This document shows, piece after piece, positions 11,528 through 24,470 of a stretch of 64,000 nucleotides of DNA (position 1 is its first letter; every line of letters begins with the position of its first letter). Where the stretch lies: the NCBI RefSeq assembly GCF_033568475.1, contig NC_133122.1, positions 66,487,442 to 66,551,441 on the forward strand, read 5' to 3'. This DNA comes from Henckelia pumila (lineage: Eukaryota > Streptophyta > Magnoliopsida > Lamiales > Gesneriaceae). A model generated the notes under the pieces. That model was not told where the DNA came from. It did not search any database and saw only the letters and a program-made list of their open reading frames with translations. Position numbers and translations under genes: made by a program.

Positions 11528-14402
11528 ATGCTGCAGATTCGACTGACCAAACCAGCTAGTGAAAGTGGTGGAAGTGCGAAACCCGCCCCAGCTGACAATA
11601 TCAGAGTCGCATGCCCTGATCATCTTGTTTTAGCAGATCTTCCTGTAGCCAAGAGCCTTGGTTCGGCAAGTGCTTCAGCTGTCATCAAGACTGTTGGCCG
11701 CAGGTCTCGCCGCCAGCTGGGTGAGCGGGTTCATTTTTGTGTCAGATGTGATTTTCCTATCGCTATATATGGGCGTCTGGTAAGTAGTGTATAGTAGTTC
11801 ATACTCTCTGTGCCATTTCACCTCTGTTTTTCACTTAATAAACTATATTGCTTGATAGTTTATTTTTAATTCGAGAATGAGTCTAAAGGATGTGGAATAA
11901 TATTTTGTACGTGTTCATATTTGTTACCACTTTATAAAATGGGACGCCTGTGCATCCATGTTCTGGCATCACTCTGTATATCCATCCACAAATGTTGTGG
12001 TCTCAATAAATTACACTAAGAAATAAAATCTGGAATTTTGTTTTGCTGCCTCACTATTACACACCCTCACTCATTGTGTCTCGTGCTTGGCACCTTTGGC
12101 CCAAGTGCGATGGAACTTTTGTTTCATTACTATTATTTTTCTCGAGTTTCTGCAATGAGCCAATTACAAGTAATGCTACAACATATTTGCAGTATTTTAT
12201 AAGTGATTATAAATTTGATGGATCATTTTTCAATCAGTTATACCACGGCTTCGTTCTAGAGAAGATTACATTTGTCTATTATTATACTCATTACAAAGCA
12301 TGCTTGTTGCATTTGCGTTCCCGGTATAGATTTTTTGTGCTTGTTCTTTCATTCCAGGGTTTATTTTCCAGTGTCGTAAATGGCGGTGGTGGGGCGGTGA
12401 GTGACCCCCTACTGCTACGGCCGCTTAGCCAATGCCTAGGCAGTCGATTTCTTTTCTAACTACTTTTTGTACATAATTAATAATAAAAATTAACCATGCA
12501 ATTAGAAGTAGTCATTGACTCATTATATGTAATATATGTATTTAATTTATGCATAAATAAATTTTATACAACGCAACAATACATTTATACAAGGTGCAAA
12601 TAAATATATAAATTCCACTAACTAGATGATTAATAAAAATGATGCGGCGGCGGCGGTTGGAGGTGGAAGGAGGATTGTGGGTGACTGAGCTGGTGGGGCT
12701 ATTATGTTTTGGAAGAGAAAGTGTATAAATATATTAATAATTAGGGTTTTTAAAAATTTTGTTGACTTGGATTGCCTCCCGCAACCAACCCCCCCCCCCC
12801 CCCCTCTCTTTTTTACCGCCTACAGAACTGCCTAAGGCAAAGGCTGTGCGGTCTACGGCCGCCATTTAGAAAACTGATTTTTTCTTTTTGAAGCCATTTG
12901 ATTTACACCTTTTATGTTTCATCTATTTGCTTGCAACTCTATCTTCCCCATGTTTGTGTTTTAGAAATAAACAATCTTATGTTATTGCAGAGCCCCTGCG
13001 AGCATGCATTTTGTCTGGACTGTGCTAGAAGTGATTCTCTTTGTTACCTGTAAGAAATGTTTATTTGACCCTTTTTTATATTTTGGTTGCTCAATGTGAC
13101 AGTGTTATCAAAAGTTCCATTTGCTCATAACCTTCCAGATTTTGTATTAATCTAATCCAAGAAAAATAAAAGTTTTACAATCTTGATGAATATGGGGGAG
13201 GGGTGCTGTAATATGGACTTGAAATTTGATTGTACGTGAACATACTTTTGTCTTTATTTCACTTTGGGTTACTGCGATAATTTTCCTTGGTATGCAGCTG
13301 TGATGAACGCATTCAAAAGATTCAGACAATTAAAATGATGGAAGGAATCTTCATTTGTGCGGCTCCTCATTGTCTCAAGTCTTTCTTGAAGAAAGCTGAA
13401 TTTGAGTCGCACATAAATGAAATCCACGGTGATCTTCTTCATCCGCACAAGGAAAAGGAAGGAAATGAGTCAGAAGCTACAAGTGCCAGAAAACCTTCGG
13501 CCTCAGATTCCACAGTTCAAGCACCCCTAAAGTCAGTATTTTCTTCAAGTTCGAATCTTCAGGCTCATGACCATGAGGACAAAAGCCAACGATCCCAATC
13601 CAGAGATCCGCCACCTCTAAGACCTAATATGCATCCAATGTCTTTGCCACATTTTCCTGGAAAAGTCCCAAATCACCCGTCAGAGCAACAGCATGATAGC
13701 AACCAAGTTTTTGACAGAGCTGCCTCCCAGATCCAGTTTCCTCAACAAACCTTCGATCCGCAGGGTGGTCTGAGGCAAGATTCAGGTCAGTATAGAGGAA
13801 ATGAAAAGGTTTTATCTGAGTCTCTTACTTATAAACTATAATTTTCATCCAACTAATTTTTTGCAGCAGCAACCAATCAAAACCCAGTCTTACCTGCCCC
13901 ACAGTTTGGCTATTCTCCTTATGTATCTGATGGAACGCAGCAGTTCTTTGGTGCTCCATATGATGCGGTGAGGTCAGGTGCCATGGCTGAAGCTGGATCA
14001 GAACAAGTTACACTGTTAGGTTTCCCACCTGGTCCTGCTGGACCCATGAATTTTGCACAAAACTATCCCCAGCCGTGGAATATGGGAATGGTTTCTGGCC
14101 CTTTGGATTCTCCTCTTGTTGCCCAAGGAGCTACAGATGGTTTCGTGAACATGTCCGACCCTCAAGGACGAGGATTCTATCAGGGTGACTATGGGCAGAA
14201 TGCGGCTGCGGCCAATAAATCTATGGAACGGAGGCCCCAGTCCTTGCCTCTGCCACCACCACTTCCATCTCCTCTACTTTCTTCGCACTTATCACAACTA
14301 AAACAAGGGTGGTCATACCCTAATGATGGAAACCGTGATGTTCCACCTGGCTTTGGTTGGCAGCCTGAGGGACGCGACAACTTCGGAGGTGGCCCAGATT
14401 AG
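11528..14402 (+). CDS. HAKAI: E3 ubiquitin ligase HAKAI homologue (m6A writer-associated RING/C2H2 protein)
   Basis: Four coding exons: 11528-11779, 12991-13049, 13298-13785 and 13867-14402, closing in frame at 444 aa. A RING finger spans C71-x2-C74, C87-x-H89-x2-C92-x2-C95 and C102-x2-C105. It is followed by the HAKAI-specific C2H2 unit C124-x4-C129 ... H142-x4-H147. The start MLQIRL and the block GRRSRRQLGERVHFCVRCD match plant HAKAI. The C-terminal half is low-complexity, rich in Pro, Gln, Gly and Ser. In Arabidopsis, HAKAI belongs to the nuclear N6-adenosine mRNA methylation complex with MTA, MTB, FIP37 and VIRILIZER, and it carries a RING-type ubiquitin ligase fold. Intron 1 holds a non-autonomous hAT element, and the last intron ends in a tandem acceptor. 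The downstream reticulon gene is convergent. Confidence 0.93.
12369..12876. mobile_element. Non-autonomous hAT transposon in HAKAI intron 1
   Basis: The left end CAGTGTCGTAAATGGCGG and the right end (reverse complement) CAGTTTTCTAAATGGCGG match at 15 of 18 positions. The CAG...CTG termini are typical of hAT. The flanking octamers TTATTTTC and ATTTTTTC agree at 6 of 8 positions, a decayed 8-bp target duplication. Subterminal GC-rich repeats (CTACGGCCGC and TACGGCCGCC, CCTAGGCAG and CTGCCTAAGGC) lie in opposite orientation near the two ends. The interior holds a run of about 18 C and has no transposase. It sits wholly inside the intron and is probably spliced out. Confidence 0.78.
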
Positions 14403-15262
14403 GCTTTTTTTTTCCTGTCCGTATGTGGCTTGCTTAAATTTCCTTCAATTGATAATGTAATTTGAAATACAATCGTCGTATAATTAGATTTGTTCTGAGA
14501 TGATGTGTGAAAGAAAGGAGTGAGATTTCCACTGAGTTTGGGATCAGTGGTGTTTCGCTTTGGTGCCATTTAAGTAATTTTTTAGAAAAATTATGCTCCA
14601 TGTGGTATTTCTGTTGTTTAAACTTGGAAATATTGATGGACTGGAAATATCACATCCCTTACAAGAATCATTTCCCCCCAATTTCCGTACTTATTACGAA
14701 ACGATTGACCCAAGAAAATGCATCGTGCACTAAATTGACCCAGTTTGGAGATAATTACTCTAAAATCATATTGTTATACTGAGTTCATTAAAATGTTTTG
14801 CATTTATTGAAAAGAAAGAAGCATGTCTAAAAATATTGTGTTCAAAAGTTGTGAATTTGACCTGAAGTGTGTATAGGCGGAGGCAATGCCCGCGCCTAAT
14901 TTTGTTAAACCATCCGTGAATGCTCCACCAAGTGTACTCATAGCCTTTGCCATGTTGATGATATGGCGCAGACATGATGGAATTTGGTTGTCTCAAAATT
15001 CATTTAGATGGCACCATTCCAGATGAATGGCACGGTACTCAAATCAGTTATTCTTTGTTCTTAGTTTGAATACAAAGAGTCGATCATCATTTAGTGTTGG
15101 AAGTTTAGGCGATCCAAAATGGAGTAAATCATAGGAAATGTTAAGCCAAACAAAATCAATAGAAACAAAAGGTAAAATGAGATAGAATGAGGAAAAGAAA
15201 AGGCAAAACAAAACAAAACAAAACAAAACAGAAAAAGGTCAAAATGTTTAAATTATGAGCCA
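14403..15262. other. Convergent spacer between HAKAI and RTNLB
   Basis: Holds the two facing 3' UTRs. An (AAAAC)n run lies at about 15206-15230. On the minus strand near 14800-14960 there is a short open stretch of normal base composition (MAKAMSTLGGAFTDGLTK-like reading), but I cannot tie it to a family and do not call it a gene. Nothing else is recognised. Confidence 0.5.
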
Positions 15263-17430
15263 TCAACTCAATTTCTTCTTTTCCAGAATCCATTTATGAC
15301 TCTTGGCAATATACTCTTCCTTAAATCTTACGTACAACTCCAGCACTTTCCTGTATCCAACTAGAGCACATGACTCTATATGTCTTTCATATCTTTCATA
15401 AAGTGCTGGAACTGTAAGAACAAGAACAAGGCCTGTCCACAATACCAGAAGTATTAAGGCTAATGAATCAAGAAATGCCGAAGAAACATATAATGACTTC
15501 TTTTTATCTTACTCGTGTAACCCAATGTAAGGAAATCGGTTAGACCCCCAATCACAGAGATTGTAAACAGACTAAGGCAGACTTTGATGAACATTCTTGA
15601 GTCCCGTCCTAGGGCGATATCTTCAGATGCCGAAAGCACCGCATTTGCATGGTCACGAATGAACGTTGCTGCCTCATTTACCATTTCTTCAGAGAGATGC
15701 AAATGGGGTAGAGGTGGTGCAGGTCTGTCTCAAATTATTGGAGGGGATTGTTAGAGAAACAGTGCAGTAGTTTAAATTTCAACGATGGGCTATTCGTAAT
15801 GCACAGATTATCACCATTTGAAAAGGGAATGTGAACCTTTATCATACAACTCTGATGGCTATAATAGGATTGTAAAAGAGAATGAAGATTGAGAGGTAAC
15901 ACAAAATTGACACATTATAAAGCCCCAAAACTAAAAGTTATGTACCCGCTAGAACCTCTATACAATTTCAAATCTTGATTTTATGGTTAGCACTTAGCAG
16001 GACATACAATATATTTATTACAAGAATCGTGGACGAGCATATAATAGCCTGAGAATCATGCCACCCGTTTCATCAGTCATGAAATTATTTGATTGCTGTT
16101 CTGGGGCTTAGTATCTAAATGTATCTTCATCCTTCCCTATTTGTTAGTTTCCATTGTGTCTATGATTGTTATATAAATAGTACAGTTTATTTCTTTCAGT
16201 TTTCTGTTAGCAAAATACATGATATAACATATATCCACTTTTACATAGTGAAAATTTAGCAAATGAGTTGCAGTGGCATGCACTTCAGACAAATGAGAAA
16301 TTACGCATCATACTTCATCCTGTTTTCGTTTCTTGGAGATAAAAATTATGCTCACGTTACATATTTTCCATCAGGCACTCATTCCACCTATGTTTTCATC
16401 ATCTCAGAAAATCCAAATTCAGTTGGTTTGACAATTCGTACATGCTTTCAAGTTCAGTTAACTTGCAACTTCATCAAAAGAAAGAATAGTAGAGAACTCA
16501 AGAGTGTCCAAGGAACCTTAGAAATGTACAAAATGTAACTTCTTAAATGCCCAAGACATAAGTGGTGATCATTGGCAAATAACTGTGTGTATTCGTCCAA
16601 TGCCCACGCAAGCGTGACTAAACATTGAGCTCATCTAGAAAAATTGCTACCCAAGTTGCTATAAGAATCTATTGCAACACATTATAAACTATTTCAGATA
16701 ATTGAATATGCTTCCTGAAAATGATTTGTCTGCAGTGGACAAGCCTAAAGATTTTCATTGTTCCAAACAAATGCATCCACAATTTTGACATCGGCTATGA
16801 TTTAAAGTTACCCACGACAATATGTCCGAACGACATTAACCACATACAAGCAGCCTAATGTAGGTAAAAACAAAGGCAAAAATCAGATTGAGTGACCTGT
16901 TTAAAATTGCAGCTGACTTTGCCCATAGAAAAAGAATGGTAAAGAGCAGCAAGAACACACTTGAGGTTAACGAGAGCAGAGTATAACCAGATATCTCAAA
17001 CACCACCCAAGCTGCCAAAGTTACCACTAATATCCCCACCGTTAGATTTTTTTTCCTCCATAGCATCACATCTGCCACTGTTTAACACAAGACAAAAAGG
17101 GTGAATTTTTCAACTCCAGCTACGGAATGAAACATTTTGGCTAACATTTTTCAATCATTCTTGCATTAAGATGGCTCTTCTTCTACAAGTGAAATAGTTT
17201 TGAGTCACAATTCAATTACCAACAGAACCTTTATCACAATCAAGATCAAATTTTGCTAACACCAAACAGAAAAGGAAAACCAAAACATGCCTTTCTGTAT
17301 CATAAACTGCAATATTCAGATCAGATAACTAAGTTAATGAGCAGCCAACAATTTCAGACTTACCAATACCTTCTCCAAGAATCTCATAAATGGTTCTCTG
17401 CCTGTTGAACAACCGATCTGATGAACCCAT
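15263..17430 (-). CDS. Reticulon-like protein B (short plant RTNLB)
   Basis: Four exons on the minus strand (17364-17430, 16897-17077, 15513-15724, 15263-15432) close in frame at 209 aa. The start MGSSDRLFNRQRTIYEILG, then VADVMLWRKKN, is the hallmark of the short RTNLB9-13 group. The reticulon domain has two long hydrophobic hairpins: one at about residues 33-75, the other beginning around residue 125 and continuing through VLVLTVPALYERYE. The short polar C-terminus ends EKKKLS. Plant RTNLBs insert as wedges in the ER membrane and shape tubules; the long N-terminal domain of larger family members is absent here, as is normal for this group. All introns are GT-AG. The assignment is firm at family level; I cannot choose the exact Arabidopsis counterpart. 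Confidence 0.92.
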
Positions 17431-18248
17431 TTTCAAGAAATCAGAAACAAATAGATCCCATTAACTAAATCAAATGCATTCACTTCTATTACAATAAGAA
17501 AAGAATGATCAATATTTTGGGGGAAAATAATTAGTCTTTTTATGCTTGATAAAGAAGTAAAGATCAGTTCAAGTCCCATAAAGCTTTGAATACAACTTTT
17601 TTTCTTCTTGGTCATGTAATTATCATCAAGCGCTTGTGTGCGCGTGTATATATATAAAAATACGTAGACCCACACACACACACACACACACAATATATAT
17701 AACTAATGTTTGAAAGGAAGGATGTTGACGTGTGGGGTTTGGTGGTTCTCAGGTTCCAGCCTAAAAGCTTGAAAATACTTTTCTAATGTTTCCTTTCCTA
17801 ATCCATAAAACAGAGGTTGATTGAAGAAATGCCCCACTTGACTTATTCATACCACAGGCCACAGTTAAGGGTCGGCTGTGTTCTTGATTTTCTGTCCTAA
17901 CTCCTAACCAGGGTGGTTTTCTTTCTTTCTTTCTTTTTTTCTTTTTATTAACCATAAAATGGAAAAAACCTTGATAAATACTTGGACAAGGCTGGCTGAT
18001 GTGTAGTTTTTTTCATTAAGATTTTGCGAAAAAGAGAACCATTTATTTATTTTGTGAAGCTAAAAGAGAACCAAATTTTATATTCGAAGAAACAGCTTTT
18101 AAGTAATTTTTTTAAAAAAATTATGCTTTTATAAGCAAACATTTTTTAAAAATAAAAGTAATATATCTGCGTATAAGAAGGTTGTTATATTTTAATAATC
18201 TTAAAAAAGTGTTTTTAGAAAAAATATTGAAAAATGTAATAAATATAT
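17431..18248. other. RTNLB upstream region with CA/TA microsatellite
   Basis: Upstream sequence of the minus-strand reticulon gene. A TA run followed by (CA)n lies at about 17647-17700, partly within what may be 5' UTR or promoter. A CTTT tract lies at about 17920-17945. The region becomes very AT-rich toward the gypsy insertion site (TATAT, 18244-18248). No other gene is seen. Confidence 0.5.
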
Positions 18249-20388
18249 TGTGACGACCCGAGTTCTAATCTCTCATTAATCAAATCATCATAAATAATAA
18301 ACAAAAAATCAAAGTCTAAATAAAGTAAAAAAAAAAAAAAAAAAATTTAAATAGAGCACCTCGCTCGATCGATAAAGATTACCCAATCGAGCGAGCCATA
18401 CAGCTCAACTCTCGGGTTTGCAAAGTTTTGGCCTCGCTCGATCGGTCATGTTTCACCGATCGAGCGAGCCAAAGTTGCTCACTTCTCTGCCTTCGAAATG
18501 AAGGCCTCGCTCGATCGGCAGGAATCGCCCGATCGAGCGAGCACACATCCAGAAAAATAAAAACAGATCCTCTTTTGCTGTCAACACAAATTCTTTCATT
18601 CATTTTCATGTAACATCAACTCATACATAGCCTATACAAAATCATAAGCTAACATGCATTCTAACATGATATAAGCTGATAGAAATAGATCATAACAAAG
18701 CCTTAAAATCAACTCAAGATAGGCTCCCATACCAAACAAAAGTCATTGTTATACCAAAAAGGATTAAGCTACAACATGTTGTCTTAAGGATTTACAACAA
18801 CATCTCAAATCCTATATACATCAACAAGACAACAACTTAATAACCAACAAGTCTTGGTACAAGTAGCTATAACATGATCATGTTTTGAGACTCCACACAA
18901 ACATTGACAGCTCAAACCATCTAAACTCGGATCATTACGCTATTCTCTCATCTCTTTCATCCCTTGTTCTTCAAGATCGCTTTTGCCCTGTTCCACTCCC
19001 GCCTATTGCCATGACACATACAACACAACAATAGCCGGATAACTCCGATGAGAAATATATTTCCCAGTAAAAGCAACTAAACATGCATAGCAAAACATAC
19101 ATCAAATTCATGATATAAAAGTAACTACAATGCATGTTTTAAAACAAGGTTCTCTAGTTCATCGTTTGGGATCCCGAGAAGAAGATACCATAACTAACCA
19201 CCGACTCTTCCGATCGAGGTGGGGCTACTTATCTTGCTTCTCTAGACTTTGAAGCCAATATATATGTAAATCAGACGCTAGGCTAAGTCAACCACCCAGG
19301 CCATACATATATAATCCCTCAAATCGTCTAATCGAACGTTTCCGTTCATTTCGAAATCAAAGAACAAGTCTTACAAGATGAATGCAATATATATCAACAA
19401 AAGAGCATTCATTAACATCAAGACTCATTCAACCATTCACATAAAAGCATATAAAAGCAAATAAGCAAATAAGTATGTGATTTAGGGAACTCGATACAAA
19501 CCATCTCGAGTTATAATCCCATTCAAGTAGTAGTCCACTTTTACCTTTCAAATGTGATGTTTCAAGGCAACTTCAAGCTATTCAAATCTGAACAATACAA
19601 TCACAAGACTTGTATAAAAACCTGCACTTAAACCCATTCAAACTCCATTGTAGAATAGCTTCAAACCTTGATCTTTCTTCTATCGATTCGAAGTTGACGT
19701 TTTCGAGCTTGATGGTATTCAAAACCAATCTGAAATAAAGTTGAGAAAGCTTACAACCATCAGCTAGGACTCACTATCCTCACATCTCAATACAAGATAG
19801 CAAAATAGTCTTAAATCATAAGTTCGTCGGCGTTACGGTTAAAGTCGGCAACTTCTATAATTATACCAGCTGTATTTCAATCAAACCAGCAAAACATAAG
19901 GTAGAGATATCGAAATCATTGCTGGAAAGTCATAAAAATACAAGCCATAGTCGTTCGTCGATTCGATTTTGACAATAGCCGATACTATGCTTCATAAACA
20001 TCAAACAACAACTGATGTACTGATCTCTACCATTTTTGGGTTTCTCGGAATCGAATTCGGATAACCGGAACTCAAAATATTGGCATTTGAAGATGAAGAT
20101 GAAACTTGAGTTTCCTTTCCTCTTTCTCTCTCGGTTCTTCTCTGATGTTTCTGATAGAAATGAGTAGCATACACGTTCAAACTCATGTGCAAGACAAGTG
20201 TCCAATTAAAATCTGAAAATTGCACTTTGGCCCCTCAAATCTTGCTTATTTACAATTCAGTCATCAACTTCTCATTTCATTCAATTTCAATCCTAAATAA
20301 TTTAAGAATATTAGAATTTAAATCAAAACTCTAAATATTCCCAAATTAAATATTCTTGGATTAAAATTAAATAATTTCGGGCGTTACA
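18249..20388 (-). repeat. Ty3/gypsy 3' LTR
   Basis: 2140 bp with ends TGTGACGACC and GCGTTACA. It matches 26077-28306 almost throughout; the partner has two short extra segments. It contains three closely spaced palindromes built on CTCGCTCGATCGG at 18359-18542. Confidence 0.92.
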
Positions 20389-21818
20389 ATTCTCCCCCAC
20401 TAAGACTCGATTTCGTCCTCGAAATCACAAATACTATCAGCACATAAGATATATCAGATAATAGAAAACTAAAGGAGAACTCACATCATTGAAACATCTC
20501 TGAAAATCGTTGCCTCATATCTGATTCTGTCTCCCAAGTTGCTTCTTCAATACCATGACGACTCCACTGGACTTTCACAAGCGGAATAGTCTTCGTTCGA
20601 AGTTGCTTGTCCTTACGATCAAGTATCTGAATTGGCTTCTCAAAATAACTCAAAGTTTCGTCGAGTTCAGCCTCATCAGGTTGAAGCACATGAGATTCAT
20701 CAGCAAGGTATTTTCGAAGCATCGATACATGAAAGACATCATGTATTCCAAATAAGGATGGAGGCAAAGCTAATCGATAAGCAAGATTGCCTATTCTCTC
20801 CAGAATCTCATACGGACCAATATAACGTGGAGACAACTTTCCTCGCTTGCCAAATCGTATAGTGCCTCTGAATGGAGAAATCTTCAGAAACACCCTATCC
20901 CCTTGTTCAAAAAACAAAGGTCGACGTTGGATATTGGCATACTTCGTTTGTCTATCTTGTGTTGTCTTCATTCTCTTCTGAATAAGCTTCACTTGTTCAG
21001 TCATATCTCGAATCATATCAGGTCCAATGTCAGGTACCTCTGAAATATCATCCCAGAAAAGAGGTGATCGACACCTTCTACCGTACAGAGCTAGTAAATC
21101 TTCCAACTGATCTTTCAACTCTTTCAATTCTACTGGTGCCATTCGTTAAGGTGCTTTAGAAATCGGTGCAGTACCTAGCATCAGTTCTATGTTGAAATCA
21201 ATCTCACGATACGGAGGTAGTCCTGGAATCTCATCAGGAAAAACATCCGCAAATTCACTAACCACTGGCAAATCAGCCAGGTTCGGGCTAGTTTTCAAAA
21301 CATCAACTGCATATACAATAAATCCCTCCGCTCCTTTCTGCAAAAGTTGGGTCATAGATAATACAGAAATCAGAGGAATCTTAGCACAAGAACCCTTACC
21401 ATAGAATTTTCATTCTCCAGCCATCTCAGGTCTGAATCTCACTATCTTCTGAAAACAATCTACGGTAGCTCTGTACTTGTTTAGCATATCAATCCCGATA
21501 ATGCAGTCAAAATCAGACAAACCAAGCACAAAACAATCTATCTCGATCTCATTACCATCATACCGTAGTAAAAAATTCTTAACTGTCTGAATAGATATAA
21601 GACCTCTCCCCAAAGGAGAAGAAACAGATACTACAACAAGTAATGTTTCAACAGGCAAAGCATGTAAGGATGCAAATCGTGCAGAGATAAACGTATGAGA
21701 TGCACCTGTATCTATCAATACATATGCGGGATAACCATAAAGAGAATAGTTACCTGCAATCATGTCATCTGGTGCTCCCTGTGCCTGTTCCTCTGTCAGT
21801 GCAAAGACATGAGCCTAT

Positions 21819-24470
21819 TGCGTAACACCCGAAAATTTTAATACGTAAATTTGCATGCATAATTAAGGAAAATAATTATTTAAAATTTATATTTGGGTTA
21901 AATGACATTTATGTGTTATTATGTGAATTATATGCATGATTTAATTTATTTTAACATTTAACCCGCTATTTTAGAATTTTTAGATTTTTAAGGAAATTAT
22001 TGGTTTTGATCGCGTAGACGGGACCGTGGACGGACGAGATACCAAAATTCTTAGCCAAAAATATTTTATGAGTTTTATGAGCCTTAAAATAATATTTTAA
22101 GGTATTTTGTCAAGAAAATTTTAGTATTTAATTATATATTTATTTAAGGATTGATTTTTAGCCAAAATAAGTCATTTTATTGACTTTTATTAATATTTAA
22201 AAATTCCCAAAATTATTATTTCGGGATTTTGGTTTAATATCAGATTTATTATTAATTTTAATAGTTTAAAAATTTTATATTTTATGTCATATTATCTACC
22301 TAACTATATTATATTAATTAATATCCTATTTTAATTCTATTTAATTTATTTAAAACCTAAACCTACCCTACCACTATCTCCTTCAGCCGACAACTCCCTT
22401 TTATTCCACCCTCCTTCACGCCTCCATCATCCTTCTTGGCAGAAAACCCCATAGCCGATCATTCAAGCTTCATTCCTTGAAGAATTTTGGTCCGTTCGTC
22501 GTCCCGAAGACCCGTAGACGCGATATTCTTTGTCAATAATTTAAAGGCATGTGTAATTATTTTCTCTCAACACCATATAAGCTATTACATGTTTCGTTAC
22601 AGATTTTATTTGTTTGACATGGATTATACGTGAATGGATGCAATAATTTGATGATACACTGTGCATACCCCTCGTTTCTCTCCAAAATTTGATGCATATC
22701 CACGGTTTTGCCTCCATGGGATGGTCAAGTACTGTGGCTGATGGTCAGGGGGTGTGTCAGGGTCATGAGGGTCGAGCCATGGCCAGGGTTAAGGCCGGAT
22801 AGGGCTAGGCCGTGATTTTGGGCATGAGGTTGACAGCAGGTGCGCAGGTTAGGGTTCATGGGAAGGGCTCGGTTTGGTTAGGGGATGGGCTGCATGGATT
22901 GGGTTCAGGGGCTAGGTTAGTAACGCCCAGACGTGGGCTACGTCTGGGCGGCGGCGCTCCGGCCAGGGGTGGCCGGAGCGGGCCGGCAGCAGGCCAAGAA
23001 GGCCTGCTGCTCACGGCCGAGCCGAGGGGAAGAAAGGGGCTACGGGTTGGGCTATGGGTTTGGTATGGGTCGGGTCCTGGGTGGTCCGGGTCGGGTTTAG
23101 GTCATAGTGGGTCGGGTCAGTAGGGTCCGGGTCCGGGTTAGGTGGGCCGGGCTCGGGTATTTTAATTTTTAAGAATTTAATAGTTTAAGTGGGTTTTGGG
23201 CTTTAATAATTAGTTAGAAAATTATTTGGGCCTCCAAATAATTTTATTTGGGCCTTAAATAATTTATTTAAGTTAGCCCAATGATTTTTATGGGCTTGGG
23301 AGCCCATAGGAATTTTTGGGCCATTCAGTGATTTTTGGGCCAGTCCAGGAATTTTTATGAATAAATTAGTTATTGGGCCCAAATATTTTTATTTAAGCCC
23401 AATAACATTTAAGTACTTTATTTTAGTAAAAATTATAATTTGTAAAATTATTTATTTTAATTATGGGCATTAAGTCAGTTAAGGGGTTTAGTAGAGAGAC
23501 CAGCAGTCTGGACCAACCCATGAAAAATAAATGAGTCCGAAATATATATTTAATTATTTTATGCATAAAGTTTATATTTTAAGTATAAGCATATTTATTA
23601 TGAAAATAAATTAAATATATATTACGGACATATTTTCAGTGCATGCATTCATGAAATTTCTTATGTATATAATTATGTAAATGATGAGCAATAAAATATT
23701 TTGGTGGAAATTGAAGTATGTGTGACATAGGGGTGGTTTTCCACCATATGATTCGGTAGTTTTACTACCATAGGGGTGGTTATCCACCATATGATTCGGT
23801 AGTTTACTACCATAGGAGGTGATTTATCATCGCCATCGTACGTTGGTTTATGAGACTGATCAGTCGACACATGAGCGTCACACTTATGGATAGGACCATC
23901 TTCAGGTTTAAAAAGCATTGCTCAATTATGTTATATATGATAAAGAAATAATATGTTTATGATTATGGTTATGATTCAGTTATGACTCAGCAGTTTTATT
24001 ATGTGATGAAAATATTTCCATGCATGCTCATGTACATGTATATATATTAGTAATTATGTGATGCATTATTTTTAACCTTGTTATAAAGGATTAGGCATGT
24101 TGAGCCCCTAGGCTCACTACGCTTATATGGTGCAGGTGAGACAGATGACTTTTATGTAGCTCCTACCGGTGGTGAGGACGTATGAGTTCACGGAGCAGTG
24201 GACCCCGTGACCGTCGCAGATTTTAGTTGATGTTTAAGAAACATTTATTTTATTATGCTGAGTTTTTAAACAAGTTCTTCTTTTTATTATTTTAATTATG
24301 GGAATGTTGAATTATCAAACTTAGTATTTTTGTTTCTTGCATAAGGATATTTTCAGCAATTAATTAAGTTATTTTCATGTAGTAAAATTATTTCTTTTAT
24401 GTTTATACATATATGTATGGGCGTATATGTATAGTATTATTTATAGATTATTTAAAAAAAAAATTCCGCA
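21819..24470 (+). repeat. Nested solo LTR (Ty3/gypsy-type) inside the gypsy element
   Basis: A 2.65-kb non-coding block interrupts the host element between gag and protease. It starts TGCGTAACACCC and ends TTCCGCA, with imperfect flanking pentamers (CCTAT and TTTAT). It has the make-up of a long plant gypsy LTR: AT-rich ends, a central GC-rich patch at about 22.7-23.2 kb, and a 3' region containing GGCTCACTACGCTTATATGG near 24110. No internal genes accompany it, so it is best read as a solo LTR left by recombination. The exact ends are uncertain by a few bases. It is younger than the element it sits in. Confidence 0.7.

Noticed and set aside
12043-12459. 138-codon open frame inside HAKAI intron 1
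   Set aside because: Low-complexity reading that runs into the hAT element; no family resemblance, and it lies between well-supported HAKAI exons.
14766-14996. Minus-strand small ORFs between HAKAI and RTNLB
   Set aside because: Two overlapping frames are open, neither resembles a family I know, and the region is expected to be 3' UTR; not enough to call a gene.
18379-18609. Short open frames on both strands over the LTR palindromes (also at 26254-26439)
   Set aside because: Produced by the inverted repeats; the same frames recur in both LTRs and match no protein.
22812-23123. 103-codon Gly/Arg-rich open frame
   Set aside because: Lies in the GC-rich patch of the nested solo LTR; the reading is compositional.
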